Positions 11,448 to 23,830 of a DNA stretch of 64,000 nucleotides are shown here, one piece after another (positions within the stretch are counted from its first letter, which is position 1; each line of letters starts with the position of its first letter). Origin of the DNA: Trifolium pratense (taxonomy: Eukaryota; Streptophyta; Magnoliopsida; Fabales; Fabaceae); contig NC_060062.1 in NCBI RefSeq assembly GCF_020283565.1, positions 24,426,251-24,490,250 of the forward strand. Direction: 5' to 3'. The position numbers were made by a program, and so were the translations under genes. The notes under the pieces were generated by a model, which did not search any database, was not told the DNA's origin, and was given only the letters and a program-made list of their open reading frames with translations.

Positions 11448-12590
11448 AGTCTAGTGGCTAAAATTTCACATTTTAAAATTTAAAGTGAGTTAGTGGGAAC
11501 ACAGGTTCCGAACTCTGATCCCTGCATATATAACATGAATCATGCAATATCTTTGTGAGAATTGAATCCAAGATCATCCTTATCATTTCTTTCTATAACT
11601 CTGCCAATCTTATATCCCCTTCCTTGCATGCTCTTATATATGGGTTTTTGGAGTTGATCGGCATGTTTATGGAGATATCGGGCCTGTTTGTTTTAATTTT
11701 TTTTTTTAAAATGATTTTTGTAGTGTATTTTTGTTAAAAGAATAATGACAAAGAATATTTTTATAGAAGTTTTAAATGAAAAATTGATTTAAATAACTTA
11801 TCTTAAAATATGGTTTTTTCTCAAGAAATTACCAAACTTATGTACAGTTCCATATACACAGTTTTTACTGTGCTAGATACATGAGGGAAGTTATTTTTAT
11901 TTAAAAACAATTTTCTTTTTCTTTTTTTAATTAAAAAATATAAATAACTACTTGTTTGTGAGAGGAACATGAAAAATAACATCTAAAGAAATGTATATAA
12001 GTTTTGTCCTAGATTCATCATTTTGTTACAAATTTTTTTAAATCATAATTGTTTGTCGCATATAGTTCTGTCACTTATTTTAGTTGTATTGGTAGTATTT
12101 TGTTTTGGTGTATTTCTTGTAGTTATCGGTGACGTTGGCATATTTCTTTTGCTTTTTAACTTTTTGTGTAATGAACATAATATATTTTTCAATAGCATAT
12201 TTTTTAATGTTTCTTTATTTGCATTAAAAACAATAGCATGAACATACTTATTGCATTTTCAAGTACCGTAATTTAATCACTGTGGAGTAATATAACAAAA
12301 TTAATGATTTAAATTAAAAAAGCAAGATGAACAAAAGAATATGACATAAAAACCGGGGTACATTTTATCCATTTATAAAGGATAATTTAAGCAATTCGAT
12401 CTAATTAAATCAGTGAAAGACAATGTTTCATCCTATATTAAAGACTATGCTTAAAGTTAAAGATAGAATTCAAGATTTTCTCATACATACTTCATCATGA
12501 GATACAATACACACATGAATGCATTTGATTTTCATGGAAGTTCCCTAGACCCTCTCTTTTCGCCACCATCTCCTCCGAGTAATTTTTTCC
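10812..12590. other. Intergenic DNA with a poly-T run and SINE-like fragment
   Basis: A T-run of about 36 bases (11408-11443) is followed by AGTCTAGTGGCTAAAATTTC and a GGTTCCGAACTC motif. These resemble A and B boxes of a tRNA-derived SINE, but both ends could not be fixed. The rest is AT-rich. Several hydrophobic open frames here are low-complexity T-rich artefacts. Confidence 0.45.
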
Positions 12591-13432
12591 CTAGTCCTTC
12601 TTCTCCTCCAATTCCTCCATTTTTCCCATTTGTCCAATACCTACATCTCCTCCTCGACCAGATCCTCCGTTTTCTCCTTTTCCCCAACCTCCTTCGGTTC
12701 CTCCTTCACCGTTTTCTCCATCGTCTTTCCTGCCACGTAGTTCATTTTGTCTTTCTCCTCCAGTTCCTCTTTTTCCGGTCCAACCTTGCCGATATCCATC
12801 ACCATGTCTTCCTTCTTGGTTCTCACTATGTGGACGTCCTCCCCAACCAACGTCCCTCTTTACCCCAATTTTTGTATTGGATTCTTCGGTTGTACCAACT
12901 GCAAATCAAACAAACATGTTTATTAAATATAATAAAAGAAAAACTTAATTATAGTTTTAGTCTCTATATTTTCACTCGTTCACGAAATTGGATATTAAAT
13001 TAACAAAAGTCATGAAATTACAAGTAAACTCATTAAAAACTTCAGTTTCAATTTTCGATAAGTAAAAAAACATCAGTTTCAATTTTAGAAAATATTTATT
13101 TTTGAAATTTAATTAACAAAATGTAAATAATTAATCTATTTGGATGAATCTACATCATCAAGTTGTATGTAATTTTAAAATATTAAATCACCATTTTTAA
13201 GTATAAAAATCGGATGGATATGGACTAAAACTTGGTGATTTTAAAATGGAGGGACCAATTTCGTGAGTGAAAATAGAGGGACCATACTGTAATTAAACCT
13301 AAAGAAGAAAACAATGGTGAAAACAATTTATATATTACTCTGTTTTCCATTTTTGGATGGTTCAATGGCCACAATTGAGATAAGAATTAGTGCACAAAGA
13401 AAGAACACAAAGATAAAAGTCTTGATTTTCAT
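12591..13432 (-). CDS. Nodule-type glycine-rich secreted protein, copy B
   Basis: Two minus-strand exons, 13432-13339 (94 bases, as in A, C and D) and 12898-12591, give 133 residues. The signal peptide MKIKTFIFVFFLCALILIS is followed by EPSKNGKQ. After the splice comes IGTTEESNTKIGV, then a Gly/Glu/Arg-rich chain (GRHGDGY, TGGERQ, GGWGKGENGG). The intron is 440 bases, against about 76 in the paralogues, because a miniature element lies inside it. Near the C-terminus the Gly-rich register jumps to another frame: the current frame ends EELEEKKD, whereas the third frame continues with GGIGGEEG and reaches a stop aligned with copy C. So a small indel has altered and shortened the tail. Still probably a functional secreted protein; function unknown. 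Confidence 0.82.
12942..13300. mobile_element. Miniature inverted-repeat element in the intron of gene B
   Basis: The left end CTTAATTATAGTTTTAGTC and the inverted right end (GGTCCCTCTATTTTCACTC read on the other strand) form imperfect arms of about 50 bases. The arms share ATTTTCACTC..CACGAAATTGG. An A-rich AAAAGAAAA / AGAAGAAAA pair flanks it, a possible 9-bp target duplication with one mismatch. Its length accounts for the whole excess of this intron over those of copies A, C and D. Confidence 0.75.
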
Positions 13433-13480
13433 AATTGATATACTAAGTGTTTAACTGTCGACTATGAATCAATTAGGAGC

Positions 13481-13515
13481 TATTTATATTGATCATGGGA
13501 CAATATAAATATAAG
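13481..13515 (-). promoter_or_regulatory. Promoter of glycine-rich gene B
   Basis: A TATA-like AATATAAATA (minus strand) lies about 50 bases upstream of the ATG. It is followed upstream by the conserved block around TGTCCCATGATC shared with copies A and D. Confidence 0.65.
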
Positions 13516-14844
13516 AAGCACACAAAGAACTTGATTAGAAGACATATGTATAGTAACAATTTTGTCTAATTGTGAGAACAATGGGCCATCAACACCTATT
13601 GAGCGGCAAATTGGGACTTGTACGTTTGTCAACCGAGGTTAGCAAATTTTTTAGATTATTACTAGCAAGGTAATTGTGTTTTCGCAAAAGTTACTTTTGT
13701 TTTTGTGTATATTTATTTAAGTGTTAATCACTTTGTTTTTGCATAATACACACGAGAGATAGAAACATGTGTCATTTGAAGAGAAAGAGCGACTATTAAA
13801 ATGTACTATGTGTTGTTGTATATACTGAAAAGCTACCGAAAATGCTTTGACATATATGATTATAGAAACCTTCGTGAAAAATTAAGAAATGACTTTTCCA
13901 TATTCTTAGGTACCGTTTATAGTCTTATTAAATATATTAATTTTTATTTTTGCATCAAAAAAAATATACTAATTTTTATTTTTAGTTCGTTTGAAAAAAT
14001 TCTTTAAATTTTAGTCCTCTAAATTTTCTATTTAATTTTTTTGATTAATTAAAAAAATAATTATAACATTAAGTTTTATTCTTATCTATATATATAATTC
14101 CTAAATAGTTGTGGAACCACTAATCTAACCATAATCCACGTCATCCACTTACATCTAATTAAATAACTCAATAATGTCACATCACTTTCTTATATTATAT
14201 CATTTTAATCTCTATGTACTCTTCATATACCAATAACATTTATATAGATGACTTTTCAAGTTTTTTTTTTTGTAAATAACCTTCTTCACATTGTCTACTA
14301 AAATTTGATTAAGATTTTAGGTGGACATTTTTTTTTCTATTTTCTTTACAGTGCAACATAGTAACATTGTTTTTTTTTTTGGTACAAAGTAACATTGTTT
14401 TTTACTGTGCAACATAGTGACATAGTTACATTTAGGTCCATTCTTTAATCAATAATCGTTTATTTTTATTTAGCTAAACAAAGTATAGTATATAATTATT
14501 TAAAGCAATGATGATGAAGAAAATACTAATGTAACTTCAAATGTGGTGCATAGAGAAGTTTTTCGAAATGTATAAACACATATTTTATATCAATATATTA
14601 TATTTAGATTATAATAATAATAATTATTTTTATTGTTGTTTTTATTATTTTGATAATACTTATTGTTTTAACTTATACAAATAACTTTTTCACATTATAA
14701 TATAAAATAATGATCAATATTTTTTATTATATTTAATGGTTACAAATTTATCCGTTTTTTTAATATATTAATCAATGGCAAATATTATTCACGTATTTTT
14801 TATATATCAATGATAATTGTGTTTGTGTTACATGTTTTTATTTA
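13516..14844. other. AT-rich intergenic DNA
   Basis: Immediately upstream of gene B, GGGCCATCAACACCTATTGA (13583-13602) is shared in diverged form with the upstream regions of copies C and D. It is therefore part of the ancestral duplication. Beyond about 13650 the DNA is AT-rich, with no gene seen. Confidence 0.55.
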
Positions 14845-14847
14845 TTT

Positions 14848-17800
14848 CACTACTACAAAAATGAGTTTTAATAGCGCCCTTTTAATAGCGCTCGTTTAAA
14901 AAACGCTATAAAAACTTAAACTGTAGCATTTATAATAGCAGTTTTATGAAACACGCTATTAAAACCTTCAATTAGCGAACACTATAATAACGTTTTGTAA
15001 AAAACCGCTATTAAAGCCTAACACACAAAGCATTATGACAGCGCTTTTTTAAAACACGCTATTAAAGCATAAAACGCGCGCTTGAAATTAATTAAAAAGG
15101 ATGGTGGGTGAGTATCGAACCCTTGACCCCTTGAACCTTTTATTTTTATTTTTTAATAAAAAAAATTAAAAATAGAAACAGAAGTTATCAAAAAAACAAA
15201 ATAAAAACTAAGAAATTAAACATTGAAGTATTGAACCCACGATGCAAACATTCTGAATTCATAGTTTCTTCAAACCCAATCTCGCAATCATAATTTCTTC
15301 AAACCCAATCGATTCCCAGCAAATCAAACAACCCTAGAAACGAAATTGTTCCTCTTCTCCCATCAAACTCAAAGCAATCGAACTCAGTGCAACCGTTTCC
15401 CAGAGAAATTCAACTCAGAACAATCGTTTTCCATAAATCGTTCCTCTCCTCCGATTGATTTTCTGCGATCAGTTTCCTTCTCACATCGTTACGAACCCTA
15501 ATATCCAAGAACCCATAAATCACTGTGAACCCTACCCCATAAATCCTGTTTTCTCCACCATATTGTGAACCCAGAACCCAGCAATTTAACCGTCCGAAGT
15601 GGTACTCGAGCTCGTTCCTTGCCTTGCTCATCACAACTCGTTCGGTCGCCCTTATCACAGCTCGTTCATTGACGGTGCTCATCACAACTCAAACCTCCGT
15701 CATGAAGGTAGGCTTAGGAATGGTTGAGAAAAATTAATTTACAAAATTGATTTAAGTTAGAAGACAAAGTTGTTTTGGGTGTTGTTCAAAATGTTTTTGT
15801 CTGTTAGCTTATGGTTTTTGTTTGTTAGGACTTATTTAATATTTATAAGTTCAAAATTAATTTAAGTTAGAAGACAAAACTGTTTTTTGGTGTTGGCTAT
15901 TCAGCTATGATTTTTTCAACCTTAGTAGATTGAAAAGATTAAATGGTAAATGATGATATATGTATCATGTCCATTATGTAGTAAGGCGTTAACTTAAATG
16001 TATAACATGTAGGTTAAAGAGTGTATAATTACTAATATCATAGTATTTGGTGTCACTGATGTTAATTTGTTGCCATTAGTTTGATATGATATCTGACTTT
16101 GTTGCTATGATCAGTGTTATGGACATGATTATTATGAAATGACAACCTTTGTATGAACTCTCTCCTATTGATATGTTTTAACTCTTAACATTTTGGTTGT
16201 CTTGTAGTCTGAACGTGCATGTAAACAAGTCAGTCATAGGCCATAGCCCTTAAATTTGATAGAAAAGAGATCGATTTGGAAAATTGGGAAGAAATTGATT
16301 CATAAATTGCAATCGAAGAACAAGTCATCCAGCATGATGCCTTTGGCTGTTAGCTATGTTTTTAGGTGTTTATGATCAACTCATATCTACTCACCCTAAT
16401 GACTTCTGTGGATACTTAGCTAAGGTCAGTTATACAGTTGTTATTAGTTTTTGCTACTTATTTGCCTTTATTTTGGTTTATTTCTAGTAGCATTCGTATC
16501 TTTGATCTGTGTCTGCAAGGAAGGAGCAGGTTGCTTCGGTTCTAAATTTTGGTACGGTTGCTATGCTCATTGGTCATCGCAAAGCTTGTTTTGAGCTTCT
16601 GTTTGACAGAGTAGGTAGTCTCTCTTCTACTACTATCTGTTTGCTATTTGGCTAGTGGTGTTCAATTTATTTAAATTAATAATTCTATTTATTTAAGTTA
16701 GTAATGTATGCCATGTTAGATTGAGGAATAGACTTTGTTATGTAGCATGTTAAAATTGGAAATATATACGACAACCCAAAAGTTGTCATTGTGGAAATTA
16801 ATAATTCTATAATTGAATGTATGTCGGATTATCCATTACACTTGGAGTTACTAAAGCTGGAGAAGGTGAGGATGGTAGAATAAAATTGTGATTGTTGAAA
16901 ATGATTGTTTTGATTGCTTCATGCAATATTTAAACTTTTATTTTTGGTCTTATTTTATTAATGATGTAGTATCTGACCTTGTGAAACATCTATTTTAGTA
17001 TAGTTGTGCTATAGTTACTCAATTGGAAAGGGACAAAGCATGCTAGTTTCAAAATTTTGGATTATTGAAAATTGGGGAAAAAAATCAAAAAGAGAGAAAA
17101 TTTGTTTGATCGTTAGCTTCGACCATTGAGACATGGTATGCAACATCGTCTTGGGTTTGGTTGAGTATAAGCTAATTGTTTGGATTTTCCTGTAGAACTA
17201 TTTATGCATATAGTTAGTTTGATGCACTCCCTTATTTTTCTTTCATTTGATTTTGATTATCAATATACCTTCTATTATTTCTCTATATAGCTGCTATGAA
17301 AAACATGTTCCTAAAATTGCAGGTCCCTTGGATTATATCTAGAGCAGTACATGGCAACATACAAATTAATCAAGCTGTTAATAAATACTTGTGTTTGCAC
17401 ATAAATAGGTACTCATGATAGTTTTCAAATTAGATGTTATTGAAAAGAGTTACAAGCTTGTCTTATAGCTTTCAAAGAATTATCTTGATGTGGTGAATGT
17501 CAAATGACATTTGATGTAATTCTTTATGGGTAGTTCAATGACAATTTCTTAGAGGTATGTTAACATTGTTTTACATTTTGTGCTTTGGCAGATAATAATG
17601 AGCCAATGATTTTTCTTCAATTGTAACCCTTAGGGAGTCAAGAATCAAATTGCAGCCAGCAGGTATCTCTTTCTCTCTTTCACTTGAGTACTTCGCTGGT
17701 ATTAAAAATAATTTAACACTTGAATTGAATACTGTGAATTGAATAACTTTCAGGTTAAGATGCTCTACACCTAGAGAGAAGATTAAATCAAATAGTAGAT

Positions 17801-18460
17801 AAAGATCTAATGGGAGAGCGACTTAGTTAAATGGGAAGAAATGGTCCAAGTTGCACTCATGTGTAGACATTTTAGGGGACTTCATTCATTATGTAGAATT
17901 GCATATACTTGGTTATATTGTAGTGCACATAACTTATTTCTTATGTGTTGATTTATTTTATGATTAATAAAATTTGTTTAGTTTTTTTTACCTTATCCAA
18001 GTATAGCATAATTATGAAAAATATGCCTTTGAGCTCTCTCTGTTTAGAAAGAAAAAAAAATAGCATAATTTAAAACGATATGGACAAAAAAGGGATTATT
18101 ATTTTTTTTTTTGTTGAAAAAGACTTATAATAGCGCTTTTGAGCACGACCGCTATTATAAGTTGTTTGCTTGAAGGATTATAATAGCGCTTTACACGCGG
18201 GCGCTATTAAATAACTGACTTATAATAGCGTTTTCAGAATAAAGCGCTATAGAAACCTGTTTCCATAGTCCTTGTAGGTCGCGCAAGTTTACATATGAAA
18301 GCGCTTTTTTCAAAAACAGCTATTAAAGGTTAATATTTGATAGCGTTTTAAAATGCTATTATAGGCACCCGTACCTATAATAGCGGTATCAGTGATAGCG
18401 TTTTAAAGTGCTATTAAAAGCCAAAATAAGCGCTATTAAAGGCCCTTTTTTGTTGTAGTG
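14848..18460. mobile_element. Non-autonomous CACTA transposon 1
   Basis: It begins CACTACTACAAAAATGAG and ends with the inverse of CACTACAACAAAAAAGGGCC. The 3-bp duplication TTT lies on both sides (14845-14847 and 18461-18463). Subterminal zones (14865-15075 and 18120-18440) carry many copies of AATAGCGCTTTT/AAAGCGCTATT, as expected of transposase-binding arrays. No transposase frame is present in the 3.6 kb. The interior (about 15230-17850) has a CT-rich, leader-like stretch and intron-like AT-rich DNA. It could include captured host sequence, but no protein was recognised. Confidence 0.88.
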
Positions 18461-18527
18461 TTTATTAGTAACAAATACTTGTCCCAGGCATAAGTTATTG
18501 GCTTATGCACACCATGCATAAATACCT

Positions 18528-18672
18528 CAGATTGCTTAGCGCGCCCCCCAGTTTGCTTAATGCTCCCCTCATATTGTTTAACACACCTCCAGATTGCTTA
18601 TCGCCCCCCCAGTTTACTTAGCGCGCCCCTCAAATTGCTTAGCGCGCCCCCAAATGGCTAAGCGCGCCCCCC
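18528..18672. repeat. GC-rich minisatellite, about 24-bp unit x 6
   Basis: Diverged copies of ATTGCTTAGCGCGCCCCCC plus AGTTT or AAA are arrayed between the two CACTA elements. This C-rich block stands out from its AT-rich surroundings. Confidence 0.85.
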
Positions 18673-18812
18673 ATCCCCAACATAAATAACAAACAAAACC
18701 ATTCCACAAGCAGAATGGTTTTGGATTACAACCACTCCCGTCCAATAGCTGAGGAAATCTTCCTCTTGAACTGCGGAGTCAGGCCAAGATCACACCATTC
18801 AGGTCAACAGAT
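18673..18812. other. Possible remnant of an older retroelement (left part)
   Basis: This moderately GC-rich sequence is interrupted by the minus-strand retroelement and appears to resume at 24692-24780 (GATTTGAGCGTCAGAGCATC). The sense resembles LTR or leader DNA of a Ty3-type element, but this is only a resemblance. Confidence 0.35.
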
Positions 18813-18910
18813 TGTTAGAATCAGAGATACACAAATAGAAAAAGAGAAAGACGACTAGGGTTTCAATAGAATACGAATAGCTTAACATTACAAAAGAGTT
18901 ACTAGATAAT

Positions 18911-21900
18911 CACTACAACAAAAAGGGGCCTTTAATAGCACTTGTTTTGACTTTTAATAGCGCTTTAAAACGCTATTACTGATACCGCTATTATAGGTCT
19001 GGTACCTATAATAGCGCTTTAAAATGCTATCATTTGTCCATATTTAACAGCGCTTATTAAGAAAACCGCTGTCGTATGTTGTTTTCGACTTACAAGGAAA
19101 CAGATTTAATAGCGCTTTATTTTAAAAATGCTATTATAGGTCATATATTTAATAGCGCCCGTGCATAGAGCGCTATTATAGGCTTCAAATATACTTGCTT
19201 TAATAGCGCCCGCAGCTACCTATAATAACGCTTTCTTGAATAATCGCTATTAAAGGTCTTTTTTTTTAGAAAAAAAAAATCCATTTTTTTATTAGGCTAT
19301 ACTTGAATAAAAAAAAAGAGCCAACAATTTTCATTGATTAGAATCAAACACCACATAAGACATTCAAATTGTGTACCATACAAAAGTATTGGCTACAAAA
19401 TATGCTACTCAAATCTAATTACAAGTTACTAATGTATAATACAATGGATATCTTCAAATCCAAATACAATTTGCATTTAAACTAATCAATATATGAATTA
19501 CAGAGCATTAAATACATTGCAAAGCATTGATAAGCAATGAGATGCAAAAATCATAAAACTAGCTAAATATAAAAGACACCATTGATACGCCAAAATTCAC
19601 GTCCTTGATCTTTCAAATAAAGAGTAGAAGTAAAAGCACCATTGATCCCTCTCTGCATACAATAATGTTTGCAACTGTTGTCTTGTCAACACCACCATTG
19701 TTGGCATATACCCATTTGTTTTCATGTCTGCATATAGTTATAATCAAAGGTTCATACTCACTTTATTGTTTGAAGCACTCCAAAGAAAAACACAAGTGCC
19801 CAGTCCCACTGCTAGAATATTTTGTGAAGACCAGTCCACAAGATTCAAGTAAAAGTCATCTTGAAGTGAAGGGGTATCCAGAACCTGCAAAAAACACTTG
19901 TTCAATTTTAGCAATCAATATTCATAAATCAGTATTAGTTCTCTAAGTACTTTTTTCATTGTATCAAAGACAAACACCGTTAAATACTTAAACTTGCAAA
20001 GGTTTTAGAGCTTGAAAGGTGAACAATGCACAAACAATTTTAATTCTAGAGTTCAAAAAATCAACTTTATTTAAAAAGAACAAAGGACTCAAACTGGTCA
20101 ACTTTATTTATTTGAAAACTCTATTCGAAGTTGCTCATAAGGCTTGCATTGTACTAGCACGACTCGGGTCTAAATCAAAATCACAAAACTAATTTGTAAA
20201 ATATGATTGTCATGAATGGAAATTGAGGGCATACAAAAAGGGGAATGCAACGGTCATCGAACTAACCTTTGTGTTGGTGAAGTGATCGTGCGGTGGGGAT
20301 GAGGTGATGCAATGGTGATGGTGAAGAGAGCTTATGCGTTCGGTGACAGAGAATAAGAGAGAACTTCAATTAAATACCTTCAAATCAGGTAATATCAGAA
20401 CCATCCAACAAAGTCAAACATTGCCAAAGTCCAATTTCTATCCTCTTTTATCTAAACCCAAGCATAACAGTGGATTCCATCAAATATGTATGTTATAGTT
20501 AGAGACCAAAGCCATAAATGAACTCCATTGTTGAACACACATACACAAAAACAATCATATAGAAATTCCATTATTGAATATGTATATCCAATTACATCAT
20601 GCAAAATGTGAGTTAAGCATACCTGCAATGACAAATAGAACTTCCACAAGTAATATGTTGACCTACCAAACAAAGAAATAACATTTTTTCAATCTTCAGA
20701 ATATGGTTGAACAATATTTTCAATCTGAGAATTAAACTCAAAGCTACAAACAGATCAAAATAGGAAAGTATCTAACCAAATTGGTACATCTAATGAAGTA
20801 AAGGTTCATATATCAGTTATCTTGAAAATTAAATAAATATTCACAAGTCATGAAAGCTTTCTTGTTATACCCGTCAATGCAGGAAAGATTACAAAAAAGA
20901 TCTATTTAACTTACATATTAATTGCTTTAGTACCATCCAAATATGTATTGTTTTAATAATGTTGTATGGTTTGAATAAGTTCTTGGGACTGTGCTGCTAC
21001 CTTCCATTGGCCTCTTCTTTCACAAGATTCAAGGCACTCAAAATTTCAAATGATGCCGCAACATACCCTCACTACAAGAAATTTGAGCTATATCACTACC
21101 ACTGAAATCCTCCATCCTTTGTTGTGACCTATATTATGCAATACAAGACCTCTTTTAGAAAACTATGGCTATAATTTTTTATAAACATTCTTTATATATA
21201 CAATAATAAAGTAGAAAAAGGTTAGACAATTTTCATAGCTATTCTTATACTAAATTGAGGTTTTGTATCTGTGTTTGTGATAGATACAAAGTATACAAAT
21301 GAGACATCGCATTTTAAAGCTGAATTATCCAACACGAGAGATCCACACGCACCCTTTAGTTCCTGTAACTCAAAATCCAACACACACCCATGTTAATTCA
21401 TCCAAAAAGGTACATGACTAAACCAGAAAAGAACAAAAAAAATCATTTTGAAAGTAAAAACCGGAAGAAAAAAAAAAACCATATAGGATAGAATTTTGAT
21501 CTTTAATCAGCAGAGTTCGAAAGAGCTTCAGATTATGAACAGAGAATCTGAGTTAGAAAGACTGAAATTGTGCAGAGTTAACACCACCAAACATTTATGT
21601 AGGAAAATACCACCAAACATACTATTTCAAATGAACCGATTCAAAGAATATTCTGATTCCATCTCAAAGAAACAATTCAATAAAACCAACTCAACAACAC
21701 CACATCTAGAAACCACTCCTACAAAAAGCAAACACGCCACAGTCTGAAGCAGGGACAACCGCACCAGAAGCAGATTAACATAATGACCGCATCTATAACC
21801 ATCTACTGTCACTTTCTTCACATCTTTGACTTGTATTAAGAAGATCATTCTTCCTTCTATTATATAGAAATTTGACTAATCCTATCAAAGTATCCTATAA

Positions 21901-23131
21901 TATTTCAATTATCCAACATATATCAGCATAATCACAAAAACTTACCAAGGCCATTAATTTTCTATGTTTAAGAATGTTGAGATTTTAGAAATATAAGTAG
22001 TACATCATAAGAATTCTGTCACTCTTCATCACTAAATGCAACTTGCAGCTTCAAATGCAAGTATCCTCCCCCAAGTGAAAACATGTCTTCCCAACCTGAT
22101 ATGTGCTCCTGCCAGTTAATTACTGCATCATGTTAGAAACATTTAATCTTTGATCAACTTTAGAAAAAATATCTAAACCTTTATATCAAATGACATCTTA
22201 TCAATCAAAATATAACCTGGACGTGATATTTCATTTCCTTCAGCATCCTGAATTTGGAAAAAGGAAAAAAAACATAAATTACCATAAAACTTTAAGAACA
22301 TGCGTATACTTTAATTTGTGCAACAAAAATTAGTAGAATTGAATTTGCGCATAACATGTGGAAAAAAAGAACAGCATAATTCCAAAATCAGACAATTTTA
22401 ATCAATTTGATAGAAATAAAAATAACAGAAAAAAGTGTTGTTGATTGAGTAAGACCGACTAACCTAACCACTTATGACAAGATGGAGGTTCAACTGCGAT
22501 GAACGATGGCGGAACCATGAATTTCTGGGTAAACGAGTTTGAAACGATGGACAATGATGAACGATGGGGAAAGATGGTTTTACGGTTTTAGCGAGTTCTC
22601 TAGGTTCGATTGATTTTTAATTTAGGGTTTAAATGGGATTCTGGGTTCAATCGATTGAGATTTAATGGGGTTTAGGGTTTTAATGAGTTTATGGGTGAGT
22701 GAGAACGAAGTGAAGAACGGTGAGTGAGAACAGTTTGAAGAAGGTCGTTGGGTTTGAGTGAGATTGAACTAAGGTACAAAGGAGAGAAGAGTAGAAATTG
22801 AACAAAGGAAACTGTAAGTTTATCTATGTTTTTTGTTTTTATTATTCAGCAACCAAAGGGTCAAAGGTTCGACACCCACCCCACTACAAATTTTAATTTA
22901 TTTATTTTCCTTACTATAGCGCTCATGTAAAACGCGCTGTCATAGAGTTACGCATTTATAGATTTAATAGCGCTTTTCTTAAAAGCGCTATTGTAGCACT
23001 CCTGGGTTCAAGGTTTTAAAAGCGTTTATTCTAAAAAGCGATATTAAAAGGCTCCGTGTTTAATTTTTAATAGCGCTTTTCTAATAAGCGCTATTAAATA
23101 GGCGCTATTAAAGCTCATTTTTGTAGTAGTG
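18911..23131. mobile_element. Non-autonomous CACTA transposon 2
   Basis: It begins CACTACAACAAAAAGGGGCC and ends with the inverse of CACTACTACAAAAATGAG, the mirror image of the ends of CACTA 1. The 3-bp duplication AAT flanks it (18908-18910 and 23132-23134). AATAGCGCTTT arrays occupy 18940-19260 and 22915-23115. The interior near 22860-22885 matches the reverse complement of CACTA 1 near 15105-15135, so this is the same family in the opposite orientation. No transposase was seen. Another CACTACAAGAAATTTGAG-type terminus at 21069 may mark a further nested fragment. Confidence 0.88.
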
Positions 23132-23439
23132 AATATATATAAAACCTAATGGACTCTAAACTAACAGGCCCAATAACATAACCTATTATTTTATTAACTA
23201 ACACATACTCTCAAACTCATTATGCATCAACAAGAAGCATTATGAGTTTGTCAAACAAAATACGAAAATAAAATAAACTAACAAATAAAATAAACTTCTA
23301 ACATCACCCCTCAAGCTAAAGCTTACTAAGCTTAAAGCTTGTTACAAATTAGCCCTGACAATAAATCAACCCAATTAAGATCATGACCAACGGAGAGCAG
23401 CAATTCACAGTCAACAGAGAAACCATCAAAGAGAAGAGC

Positions 23440-23830
23440 AACCAGAAGTGCATCCAAACAGAAGAATCAATAGGGGGAAGTGCAATACAATAAGAAGAGA
23501 AGTGCAATAGGGAGAAGTGCAATGCAATCAGAAGAGAAGTGCAATTGGGGGAGAAGTGCAATACAATCAGAAGAGAAGTGCAATATGGAGAAGTGCAATG
23601 CAATCAGAAGAGCAATGGGGGAGAAGTGCAATGCAATCAGAAGAGAAGTGCAATAGGGAGAAGTGCAATATAATCAGAACAGAAGTGCAATAGGGAGAAG
23701 TGCAATGCAATCAGAAGAGAAGTGCAATTGGGGGAGAAGTGCAATACAATCAGAGAGAACTGCAATACAATCAGAAGAAGTGCAATAGGGAGAAGTGCAA
23801 TCAGAAGAAGTCATGGAAAAGTGCAATACA
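23440..23830. repeat. AGAAGTGCAAT minisatellite inside the retroelement
   Basis: More than ten copies of a unit built on GAGAAGTGCAATACAATCAG alternate with AATAGGGAGAAGTGCAAT variants. Open frames on both strands here are repeat artefacts. Confidence 0.9.

Noticed and set aside
12497..13003. Plus-strand 168-residue open frame
   Set aside because: Antisense of glycine-rich gene B running into its intron and the MITE; composition reflects reversed Gly codons.
18528..18672. Possible CRISPR-like array
   Set aside because: The units are adjacent, diverged and without unique spacers, in plant nuclear DNA; it is a minisatellite.
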